Source: Planctomycetota bacterium
GTDB taxonomy: Bacteria; Planctomycetota; UBA11346
Assembly: GCA_016745075.1 (NCBI GenBank)
Contig: JADGDD010000001.1
Coordinates: forward strand, 1,427,125 to 1,491,124
DNA: 64,000 nt
Direction: 5' to 3'
The translations under genes and the position numbers were made by a program. Numbering within the stretch: position 1 is the stretch's first letter; each line of letters begins with the position of its first letter. A model generated the notes under the pieces. It was given only the letters and a program-made list of their open reading frames with translations, was not told where the DNA came from and did not search any database. Positions 8,317-16,133 of this stretch are shown piece by piece.

Positions 8317-8895
8317 ATGGTGTCATATCAATCTTTAGTCAATGAGGTCAAGAGTTGCTCAATTTGTCAGGACCATTTGCCTTTGGGCCCTCGCCCTGTA
8401 CTTCAGTTTCATCCTGATGCAAAAATCTTAATTGTAGGGCAAGCTCCTGGCAGAAAAGTCCATGAATCAGGAGTTCCTTTTGATGATGCTAGTGGAAACC
8501 GTTTACGAGAGTGGCTAGGAATAACTTCTGATATATTCTATGATCCGAAGTTAGTGTCAATATTACCAATGGGCTTTTGTTATCCAGGTTCAAAAAAGTC
8601 GGGAGATCTTCCTCCTAGACCAGAATGTGCAACAGCATGGCGCAAACCACTTCTTGAAAAGCTTCACAATGTAGAACTGACACTGCTTATTGGTCAGTAC
8701 GCTCAAACGTATCATTTTGGTAAAACAGGCAAAACCTTAACTGATTTAGTGAAATCATGGGATGTTTATTGGCCGAATGTCATACCCCTCCCTCATCCAA
8801 GTCCGAGAAACAATATTTGGTTACGTAAGAACCCGTGGTTTGAAGTTGAGTTGTTACCAAACTTGAAAAAACGCGTGGCATCCGTTTTAAGCTAA
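8317..8895 (+). CDS. Uracil-DNA glycosylase superfamily protein
   Basis: A 192-residue protein of the COG1573-like UDG superfamily. The active-site loop GQAPGRKVHESGVPFDDASG and the C-terminal loop PLPHPSPRN are both present, as is the LLIGQYAQ core strand. Such enzymes excise uracil or related lesions from DNA in the cytoplasm. Start 8317 was chosen because AAAGGG lies nine bases upstream and the protein then begins where family alignment begins; an upstream ATG at 8278 adds 13 unlikely residues. The N-terminal CSICQDH pair of cysteines is not obviously a full Fe-S ligand set. It is part of the DNA-repair-rich block. Confidence 0.85.
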   Translation: MVSYQSLVNEVKSCSICQDHLPLGPRPVLQFHPDAKILIVGQAPGRKVHESGVPFDDASGNRLREWLGITSDIFYDPKLVSILPMGFCYPGSKKSGDLPPRPECATAWRKPLLEKLHNVELTLLIGQYAQTYHFGKTGKTLTDLVKSWDVYWPNVIPLPHPSPRNNIWLRKNPWFEVELLPNLKKRVASVLS

Positions 8896-8976
8896 CAAAT
8901 CACGGTACTAGATGCGTGAACCTGCCAATCAAAAGCATCATCCGTTTTATCTGATTCTTTTACTCGCGCGTTACCC
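8890..8976 (+). other. attC-like spacer after the UDG-family gene
   Basis: The spacer starts with AGCTAACAAATCACGG, overlapping the stop codon. This has the form of the left end of an integron attC; its AGCTAAC core is the exact inverse complement of the GTTAGCT found at 5711-5717. The right end near 8968 reads GCGTTACCC, a degenerate core. The remaining gap to 9275 has an open frame without a start codon (about 9028-9168, ending IPKEDRYQL) that could be a gene remnant, and is otherwise AT-rich with no gene. Confidence 0.3.
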
Positions 8977-9020
8977 GCTCTCCACTTTTACATCATAAAG
9001 AAACTACAAAAAAAGAAATC

Positions 9021-9039
9021 AGTGACAACTTGCATATCA
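9021..9039. repeat. Short dispersed direct repeat, copy 1
   Basis: AGTGACAACTTGCATATCA here matches AGTGCCAACTTGCATACCA at 9565-9583 in 17 of 19 bases. Both copies are in the spacers flanking the Cdd1-type gene. Their role is unknown; they may mark cassette boundaries. Confidence 0.45.
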
Positions 9040-9275
9040 ACATCACGGCTATAACATTATTTCTTGATGAGACGTTCTTCTTTACCACTTCTAGGACCTC
9101 CACTGAAATCAACACGCTCTATGACTTTGCTCAGGCAATCATTCCCAAAGAAGATAGGTATCAGCTATAAAATTATCCATAAACAAACATCGACTAATAA
9201 TAAACATCTATAAATTAAACGATTTTTTTTGAGAAGCATCTTCAAGAAAAAACATTCATTGAAATAAAGAATACT

Positions 9276-9566
9276 ATGAAAAATCCAGACAGAGAAAAAG
9301 TATCACACCTACACGAACTTCCAAATATTGGAAAAGCGATAGCTGCAAGCCTTTGTTTGATTGGTATAGATCACCCTCAACAGTTGATTGGCATGGACCC
9401 CTTCCACATGCATGAAGAGTTATGCCGAATAACAGATAAACAGCATGATCCTTGTGTTATTGATGTCTTTATGTCTGCGGTTCATTTTATGGAAGGTGGA
9501 GACCCTCTCCCTTGGTGGTCATTTACCCAAGAACGAAAAAACAAACTTCTCAAGAGAAGGTGTTAG
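9276..9566 (+). CDS. Cdd1-type helix-hairpin-helix protein
   Basis: A 96-residue protein of the 'pathogenicity locus' Cdd1 family (PF11731-like). An N-terminal helix-hairpin-helix, LHELPNIGKAIAASL, is followed by the family blocks GIDHPQQLIGMDPFHMHEEL and CVIDVFMSAVHFMEGG, and a C-terminal PLPWWSFTQERK. HhH motifs contact DNA without sequence specificity, but the biological role of this family is not established. It is a full-length small protein, frequently seen as mobile cargo and here flanked by DNA-repair enzymes. It has a weak ribosome-binding site. Confidence 0.85.
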   Translation: MKNPDREKVSHLHELPNIGKAIAASLCLIGIDHPQQLIGMDPFHMHEELCRITDKQHDPCVIDVFMSAVHFMEGGDPLPWWSFTQERKNKLLKRRC

Positions 9567-9583
9567 TGCCAACTTGCATACCA
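9565..9583. repeat. Short dispersed direct repeat, copy 2
   Basis: The second copy of the module at 9021-9039. It overlaps the stop codon of the Cdd1-type gene, so it coincides with a gene end, as a cassette boundary would. Confidence 0.45.
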
Positions 9584-9681
9584 GCCTTGCCATTATAAAA
9601 TCAGAAAACTATCTATCAAATGCTCTGTCCTACATTTCTGACATCTAAACAGGGCTTGTCCTTCTACTACGCGAGTAAAAA

Positions 9682-10110
9682 ATGAGATTATGGTCTATTC
9701 ATCCCCACTATTTAGATGCTAAAGGATTAGTTGCTCTTTGGCGTGAAACCTTATTGGCCCAAAATGTTTTATTAGGGAAAACAGTTGGCTATAAGAATCA
9801 TCCACAATTAAACAGGTTTAAAGCGATGAAAAACCCTGAAGGTGCCATTGCAAGTTATTTAAGAGGCATAGCCAAAGAAGCGCAAGCAAGACAGTATCAT
9901 TTCGATACCGCTAAAATTAACAGCAGACGTGTAAGATCCCAAATAACAGTAACTTCTGGTCAAATAGCATTTGAATTCTCGCATTTGAAAAACAAATTGA
10001 AGACAAGAGACCCCGAAAAACTACAGCTTCTTGAGACAGTTACTCACGTAGATATTCATCCTTTATTTGAAGAGATCAGTGGTGAAATCGAAAGCTGGGA
10101 GATATTGTAA
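9682..10110 (+). CDS. Pyrimidine dimer DNA glycosylase, T4 endonuclease V-like
   Basis: A 142-residue protein of the Pyr_excise family (PF03013-like). The diagnostic start MRLWSIHPHYLDAKGLVALW, then LLAQNVLLGKTVGYKNHPQL, matches bacterial pyrimidine-dimer glycosylase/AP-lyase homologues. T4 endonuclease V cuts the glycosyl bond of cyclobutane dimers using its N-terminal amine and a glutamate. Whether residue 2 (Arg here) serves the same role in this branch is unknown to me. It is the last gene of the plus-strand accessory block and converges on the GH1 gene with 81 bases between stops. Confidence 0.87.
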   Translation: MRLWSIHPHYLDAKGLVALWRETLLAQNVLLGKTVGYKNHPQLNRFKAMKNPEGAIASYLRGIAKEAQARQYHFDTAKINSRRVRSQITVTSGQIAFEFSHLKNKLKTRDPEKLQLLETVTHVDIHPLFEEISGEIESWEIL

Positions 10111-10191
10111 CACATTGGAAGATGATAAATTATTCTCATACGCAGTTCTGAAAAAGCATTATTAAGTACCGCATTACAAAACAAAAAGTAC

Positions 10192-11583
10192 TTACAACGA
10201 CACAGCATTATCTGCAATAAGTTTTTGATAAAAAGCGGCAGAGCGTTTGGGGGTACGCCGCATATTTGTATGATCGACATGATAGATGCCCATGGCTACC
10301 TGATAGCCTTCACTCCATTCGAAATTATCGAACAAAGTCCAGAGGAAATACCCTAGCACATCCACACCGGCTGTCATCGCATCATGCATAGCTGCGAGAT
10401 ACGCATTGAGGTAGGTAATGCGGTCATCATCTGCTAATGCAGCAGATGTTTCTGCTAAGGTTTCTTGAAAAAAACCGTTTTCGGTAATCACTATAGGCGG
10501 CTGGCCGTAACGTTGTGACACTTTCTCTAATAATTTCCTAAAACCATCTGGATAGGCACTGCCACCATGCGGGTATCCTTGGTCCCATGCATCGAAATCA
10601 AGGCAACCCTCTTTCATTTTTGTGCCAATAACACCACTAAAATCATCTCCTAATTCATCGCTATGCGATACACTTTTTGAGAGATAATGATTAATACCAA
10701 TATAATCATATGAACCAATCAATAGTTTTTGTTCCTCAGGAGAAAAGCTTGGTAGCTTTTCTCCCAATCGCTGACGCATCGAAGCCGGATAGTCGCCACG
10801 ATACAATGGGTCATGTAACCAGCCTACCGTAAAGTCAAAAGCTCGCTCTGCTGCTTCACGGTCTTCTGCTTTCTCACTCGCAGGCTCTGGCCAATAAGTG
10901 TTGTGTGCAATACCAATCTGGCCGTTTTGCTGAGCTTGGAACTCTTGACGGTAGACTGCAACCGCTTTCGCATGAGACAACAAGAGGTGATGGGCACATA
11001 GATACGGTTCTGTATCTGGATTGGCCATACGGCCAGGGGCATGCACCCCCCAACGATAACCACATTCCGCAATTGCGTTGCTTTCATTAAAGGTCATCCA
11101 CTGTTTCACCCGATCACCAAAACGCTCAAAGCACAACCGTGCATAGGCAGCAAAATGATCGTCTATGCCTTCATACAACCAACCACCATAGGTCATCTCT
11201 AGCGCCAGCGGCATCTCCCAGTGGTAAAGTGTTACGTATGGAGCTATGCCTGCTTCCAGCAACAGATCAATCAGACGGTTATAAAATGCTATGCCTGCCT
11301 CATTTACCTCACCTTCTCCGCGCGGCAAAATGCGTGACCAACACATGGAGAACCGATAAGCTTGTACGCCAAGTGATTTCATCAACGCAACATCTTCTTC
11401 TAAATGATGATAATGATCTATGGCTATAGCCCCACTAGAACCATCTTTTATTCTTCCTGGCAACATAGCATAAGCGTCCCAAATATGCGGACCTTTACCA
11501 TCTTCATCCCATGCGCCCTCAATTTGATAGGATGAAGTTGCTGTACCCCAGACAAAATGTTCTGGGAATTGTCGGCTTGCCAC
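10192..11583 (-). CDS. GH1 beta-glucosidase
   Basis: A 463-residue cytoplasmic glycoside hydrolase family 1 enzyme, complete in length. Signatures: N-terminal FVWGTATSSYQIEGAW, TLYHWEMP, acid/base glutamate E167 in TFNE, nucleophile E368 in ITENG, and C-terminal WTLFDNFEWSEGY. It hydrolyses terminal beta-glucosides or beta-galactosides, for example cello-oligosaccharides. The start is a GTG at 11583, well placed behind AGGAG. It is divergent from the large secreted protein gene, with a 130-base gap to that gene's chosen start. No local regulator is adjacent. Confidence 0.96.
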   Translation of the reverse strand: MASRQFPEHFVWGTATSSYQIEGAWDEDGKGPHIWDAYAMLPGRIKDGSSGAIAIDHYHHLEEDVALMKSLGVQAYRFSMCWSRILPRGEGEVNEAGIAFYNRLIDLLLEAGIAPYVTLYHWEMPLALEMTYGGWLYEGIDDHFAAYARLCFERFGDRVKQWMTFNESNAIAECGYRWGVHAPGRMANPDTEPYLCAHHLLLSHAKAVAVYRQEFQAQQNGQIGIAHNTYWPEPASEKAEDREAAERAFDFTVGWLHDPLYRGDYPASMRQRLGEKLPSFSPEEQKLLIGSYDYIGINHYLSKSVSHSDELGDDFSGVIGTKMKEGCLDFDAWDQGYPHGGSAYPDGFRKLLEKVSQRYGQPPIVITENGFFQETLAETSAALADDDRITYLNAYLAAMHDAMTAGVDVLGYFLWTLFDNFEWSEGYQVAMGIYHVDHTNMRRTPKRSAAFYQKLIADNAVSL

Positions 11584-11713
11584 GGCTGTCTCCTACAAAT
11601 ATATTACTTGGTGAAGTGCGCGACTATCTTACTACACAAAAATTTCCAAGAAGTTTTTTCCGTTACCTTTCCTTATGACACTCCATAAGAAGATAGCACA
11701 GGAGATCAGTCTG

Positions 11714-14700
11714 ATGGTGAACAATATAAGAGCATACACACTATTCCTATTTTTTCTCTGCGCCTTACCAATAGCAACTGGGCTGTCTTGTTCTGAACAA
11801 CATGCACACGATGCACTTCAACAATCAATCAATGAGAAGCTCCTGCGACAACCACGGCCACAGCTGCTCAACGGAGCCTATGATATTATCGACTATCCGC
11901 TTGCCCCAGGTATGGATATTTTATTGGAAAATTGCCAGCAAGCCGGAACTTTTGTCAGCTTGCATGACCAATTTGCTGGCGAATTAGTCGTATTCTATGA
12001 AATCAACCCCATCCACCAGTGCTGGGATGATAGTCATGCACACAAAGTGCCCGCAGGTCCACAGCGACTCAAGGCTATTGTTGATAGGTATCAACAGAAA
12101 GGTGTGCAATTTATTGGTATTTTTAATATCGGAGGCTTTGGTTACCAAGCACCCAAAAAAAGTTATGCCGAACGCATGGATATGGCAAAATCCTATGTTG
12201 AAGCGCACAACATTCCCGGATTAGTGCTGGTCAATGGTGATCCAGATCGCAAAAAATACGGTTCTCGTTTTTCTCCATTCAAAGTGTACCTTGGACCACA
12301 AATGGTCGGGAATAGTAAAGGCGGTCTGGCTGTTTTTATTCGCGGTAAAGATGGTCGTTTCGTTTATCGTGGATGGGAACAAGTTGGTTTTGGTTATCAT
12401 GCGACTCGCCTCATTTTAGAACGAATGACCAATTCAGATTTTGATAAAGCCGTTCGTTCTGAATTCTATCCAAATAAAATTCGTACCTTGCCGATAAGAG
12501 AAAAACGTGCCGACGGCCTAGCCTATAGAGATGATTTTGAATCCTACCCAGATAATCACAGCTTTAAATTAGAGCCACGCTGGGGGTTTTCCTACGAGGG
12601 GCAAAGCCGTATTGATCTCAATGCAGAGCTGGTCGAACATGCTGGACACAATAAGTCCACTGGCGTGTGTGTTGCCCACAAACCACTGGGCTATGTCAAC
12701 GTAGATGCACTTATTCATACCTTACCCGCCCCCCTCACAGACGGCACTCTCTGTTTTTCTGTGCGCCGCCGTCCTGTCACTTTAGAGCAATCACGGGCTT
12801 TTCAGGTACGAGAAGAGCAGGCTCGCCGTCTTCAGCGAGATTACCTTCCTTACCGTTCCATAGAAGTTCGTTTTGGCAAACCGAACTCTTATGATTCTAC
12901 TGGCGTTCTCTTTGCCACTGGTTCTTGGTTACAAGAGCATTTCTGCCTCAATCATCGTCGAGATAATCCACCAACCACAGTTCTATCAGAACAGGACTGG
13001 CATCAGGTCACCGTTACTTGCACACCAGGTCAAAAGGCGCAGGTCCACGTAGATGGTGTAGCCATTGGCCAACTTCGAGGTGAAAGCATTGGTGACTTAA
13101 GCTTTCGTGTAGCAGAAAAAGGCAAAGCATACTATATAGACAATGTAGAAGTTTTTTACCGTGGTCAGGCAGAACACATTCTTGCTGCTCATGAAACAGC
13201 GCGCCCAATACACACACAAGCTGTCGAGGCATTCTCTGCACGTGAACAACAAGCCTTAGAAACATTTTTTCCACATGTCAATTGTGGCACCGTTCAAGCA
13301 CCGCTTGGCCCCAATGCTATCCCACGGGCTGATATTATTCATAATAAAGGTACATTCACCTTTGACCATCCACTGACGATTGACTCGCTTGTTATGATGG
13401 ATGCACGTAATCAAGGAGCCACTGTTGATGTTCTCAAAAAATACCGTGGTAAAATTATCTGCATTATGATAGCAGCTGGGGTAAATGAGTCTGGTATACG
13501 TAAACGCTCAACCTCGTCTCATAGTCACACCTCATTTAATCGTAATTATCGCCTATGGAGCGAATATAAAAATAGTGATATTGTTTTTATTGGTCGCAAA
13601 GGTGATGTCGGGCATCGTACCACTGCCAACACCGTTAGTGATCTAAGTAGAACAGCTTTAGACCTGATGCGAGCCTCAGCAGATTTTGCCGATGAACGCA
13701 ATCTCGCACGGGACCAGATTATGACGGGAAGTTTTAATGAAATGTTTGATGAAGTCTTAGTTGAACACCGCCCAAACTGGTTACCAGCCATGTTAAAATG
13801 GGGCGGACAGGCAGGCATCACACAAGGTACTGGCAACTCTTCTTTTCTACGCAGCATGCATTCTTCTGGTGTTTTTGCCATACTCAACCCTGAGGGTCAT
13901 ATCGTTTTTCGTGGCGGTGCCATGGACGGCAATACCTACTGGCAATTACGCGCAACCCTTGATCGTCTCTTAGATACCACCTTTGATGCGGCTATTCGCC
14001 AAGAATTCCGCAACCCCACACTCAAGCATTATCGATCTCCACTACTCCCAATCATTAAGGAACAGGAGAACGGTCTCACTTACCGCGATGATTTTGAGAG
14101 TTATGATGATTCCTACGATTTCTTTTTACAACCGCGCTGGGGCTTCCATTATTTTCGCTGGCTTGATCCAACTATTTCTACTCAAAATGCACCGACTCCA
14201 TTTGTCGGCGAAGGAAGAAATAACTCCACAGCAATCCTCCTTCATAAGCAATACAATGCGGATGCTTGGTGTGGTAATAAAACCGAAGGCCTCAATGCTG
14301 AGCACCGCTTCCCCGCCCTCTTAAAAGATGGCCACTTTTCTCTGTATGTTCGCCGTGGACCACACGTTGCTGCCCTCGGTGAACCAGCTCTATTCCGTCT
14401 CGGCTTGACTTGCTTAGATGAAAATGGGCAGCAACTCGATACGTTAACCACTTTTGGTCCATGGAAAAAAGAACATTTTGGCATGATGCCAAGTAAACAA
14501 TTTCTTAAATGGAATATCTACACCGTACGCAATAAAAAGATGAAAATGATTCCTGACCATATAGATACAGGAATTGCAATGGCAGAGAATGATTGGCAAC
14601 AAATAACCATTCGCTGCACACCAAAACAAAATGCTCGCATTTTTATTGATCAGCAACAAGTCGCTGAACTACCAACAGAAACACTTTCTGGTATTCAACT

Positions 14701-14878
14701 CGTCAGCGAAACATGGAGTTCTTTCTACATTGATGATGCCGAACTCTTTTATGCCGGCAACGCAGCAACGCTTACAGCAAATCATGCACAGATCTTAACG
14801 GACTCATTAGCAGAACAGCACATACGCTGGCAAGAAGAAGCCGATGCTTGGAATAATAAAATAAACACCAATAAATAA
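11714..14878 (+). CDS. Large secreted protein with two duplicated thioredoxin-like plus jelly-roll-like modules
   Basis: A protein of about 1054 residues with an N-terminal signal peptide (AYTLFLFFLCALPIATG). ATG 11714 is preferred over 11675 because GGAG precedes it. The chain is an internal duplication. Each half has an alpha/beta domain resembling a thioredoxin/peroxiredoxin fold (LVVFYEINPI, later VQFIGIFNIGG and GLAVFIRGKDGRFVYRG; in the second half KIICIMIAAGV and GVFAILNPEGHIVFRGG). This is followed by a beta-sandwich that starts LxYRDDFESY and PRWGF and ends YYIDNVEVFYRG or FYIDDAELFYAG, like a LamG/concanavalin domain. No CxxC redox pair is evident, so an enzymatic thioredoxin role is doubtful. 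Its function is unknown, perhaps extracellular glycan or surface binding. Confidence 0.75.
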   Translation: MVNNIRAYTLFLFFLCALPIATGLSCSEQHAHDALQQSINEKLLRQPRPQLLNGAYDIIDYPLAPGMDILLENCQQAGTFVSLHDQFAGELVVFYEINPIHQCWDDSHAHKVPAGPQRLKAIVDRYQQKGVQFIGIFNIGGFGYQAPKKSYAERMDMAKSYVEAHNIPGLVLVNGDPDRKKYGSRFSPFKVYLGPQMVGNSKGGLAVFIRGKDGRFVYRGWEQVGFGYHATRLILERMTNSDFDKAVRSEFYPNKIRTLPIREKRADGLAYRDDFESYPDNHSFKLEPRWGFSYEGQSRIDLNAELVEHAGHNKSTGVCVAHKPLGYVNVDALIHTLPAPLTDGTLCFSVRRRPVTLEQSRAFQVREEQARRLQRDYLPYRSIEVRFGKPNSYDSTGVLFATGSWLQEHFCLNHRRDNPPTTVLSEQDWHQVTVTCTPGQKAQVHVDGVAIGQLRGESIGDLSFRVAEKGKAYYIDNVEVFYRGQAEHILAAHETARPIHTQAVEAFSAREQQALETFFPHVNCGTVQAPLGPNAIPRADIIHNKGTFTFDHPLTIDSLVMMDARNQGATVDVLKKYRGKIICIMIAAGVNESGIRKRSTSSHSHTSFNRNYRLWSEYKNSDIVFIGRKGDVGHRTTANTVSDLSRTALDLMRASADFADERNLARDQIMTGSFNEMFDEVLVEHRPNWLPAMLKWGGQAGITQGTGNSSFLRSMHSSGVFAILNPEGHIVFRGGAMDGNTYWQLRATLDRLLDTTFDAAIRQEFRNPTLKHYRSPLLPIIKEQENGLTYRDDFESYDDSYDFFLQPRWGFHYFRWLDPTISTQNAPTPFVGEGRNNSTAILLHKQYNADAWCGNKTEGLNAEHRFPALLKDGHFSLYVRRGPHVAALGEPALFRLGLTCLDENGQQLDTLTTFGPWKKEHFGMMPSKQFLKWNIYTVRNKKMKMIPDHIDTGIAMAENDWQQITIRCTPKQNARIFIDQQQVAELPTETLSGIQLVSETWSSFYIDDAELFYAGNAATLTANHAQILTDSLAEQHIRWQEEADAWNNKINTNK

Positions 14879-14902
14879 TTCGCACCGCATGTGCCCCAAC
14901 TA

Positions 14903-15313
14903 TTATTCTGAATTTTCTAAAAATCTCTGACGAATATCCGCTGTCGGCAGCAAGCATTCTGCTTGCTGTGAAAACCACTGATAACGATGAACAGCAACAT
15001 AGTCATACAAACGGTTTCGGCATACTTGAGGAAGTATCTTAAGTAACACCGCATAGCGCCAGATGCCATCTAATTGACGAGCTATTTCAAGTACCGCATC
15101 ACTTTTGTGATAAACACGGTGCTTTGTAATAAGTGCAAGCGACTGCATTTTCAAGACATCAATCTGATACTTATTTTGCAAACGCCGACCAACAGCCGAC
15201 TGTGCACTCGCAAAAACAAAAACAGCCTGCGTATCGTGTTTTATGACAAATTGTACGGATGCACTACAGACACCGCATTCTCCATCAAAAATAATTATAG
15301 GGTGGTCATTCAT
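14903..15313 (-). CDS. DCC-family (DUF393/YuxK) thiol-disulfide oxidoreductase-like protein
   Basis: A 136-residue protein with the family's defining N-terminal motif IIIFDGECGVCSASVQFV (D-x-x-C-x-x-C), followed by FVFASAQSAVGRRL and the C-terminal RLYDYVAVHRYQWF. The family has a thioredoxin-like fold with a CxxC pair; its physiological substrate is not established. The gene starts 13 bases after the stop of the upstream lipoprotein gene, so both are probably on one transcript. It is a full-length cytoplasmic protein. Confidence 0.88.
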   Translation of the reverse strand: MNDHPIIIFDGECGVCSASVQFVIKHDTQAVFVFASAQSAVGRRLQNKYQIDVLKMQSLALITKHRVYHKSDAVLEIARQLDGIWRYAVLLKILPQVCRNRLYDYVAVHRYQWFSQQAECLLPTADIRQRFLENSE

Positions 15314-15326
15314 TTACGTACTATTT

Positions 15327-16028
15327 TTACCACACGGTCCACGTTGCGCCAAGAGCGTAAGTGTTAATCCCAACATCACCGTCATCCGTGCCAAGGGCCA
15401 ATTCATAGCTGTAAATAATTTCACAAGCGCTCGGCATCCACCACGCTAATTCTGTAAACTCTGTACCTGCGGCAAAAACGTGGCGATCAAAGCTCCAGCG
15501 CTCACCTCCACTTATGAATCCCTCAAAAGTTGGTTCGGTATCTCGAATATACCCCACGTGGTATTGGTAGGAAACATAGGGTACAATGCTCTCTAAATCC
15601 CAGCCACAAGAAAGACCACCGAAGGCGCTTGCAACAATAAGGTTTGATTGAATGCCTGCCTCGGCGCTGATTGGGAACTCGGTATCATCTTCAAATTGAT
15701 AGCGCAACAGTCCGTACGGAGAATATCCTGCAATGCCAAGTTCATATTCCACCTGTTCGCCAAGCCCAACCCTACGTTGGATAGCAGGCCAACCAGCTAT
15801 CACCGCATCATCTTCACTTGAAAGTTTACTATATGCCGCCGCTCCCCCGACCAATAGTTGCGTCTCTCCTGCATCAAGTACTTCTGGGCCATGCCCACGC
15901 ATGAAGGCACTAGGTACACACCCTGTACTAAAAAGGGTACAAAAGAATAATAAACAGACAGCAACGTCAGGACTCCTGCCAACACCTTCTGTGGCTCTCT
16001 GAAAAGCACTCGTATGACTTGTTCTCAC
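15327..16028 (-). CDS. Putative outer-membrane lipoprotein, unknown family
   Basis: A 233-residue protein. After a long N-region comes a hydrophobic segment ending in a lipobox-like FSTGC (about residue 37), so export and lipidation are likely. The rest consists of short amphipathic strands with frequent aromatic residues and ends in W (YALGATWTVW), which resembles an outer-membrane beta-barrel. The start is a GTG at 16028 behind GAAGGGAA. I cannot name a family. It is the first gene of a two-gene unit with the DCC-family protein. Confidence 0.6.
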   Translation of the reverse strand: MRTSHTSAFQRATEGVGRSPDVAVCLLFFCTLFSTGCVPSAFMRGHGPEVLDAGETQLLVGGAAAYSKLSSEDDAVIAGWPAIQRRVGLGEQVEYELGIAGYSPYGLLRYQFEDDTEFPISAEAGIQSNLIVASAFGGLSCGWDLESIVPYVSYQYHVGYIRDTEPTFEGFISGGERWSFDRHVFAAGTEFTELAWWMPSACEIIYSYELALGTDDGDVGINTYALGATWTVW

Positions 16029-16133
16029 AAAAACCGTTCCCTTCTCATTGAGTACGGCTCACCATACTCAATGGGGATATACGCAAGTGGCTAGCCAAAG
16101 AAAAGGCGAGCCACTTGCTGTGCCGATACGCCG

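Noticed and set aside
15800-16009. A 69-codon minus-strand frame starting with a signal-peptide-like stretch
   Set aside because: It overlaps the lipoprotein gene in another frame and ends soon after; the lipoprotein frame continues for 233 residues with a lipobox.
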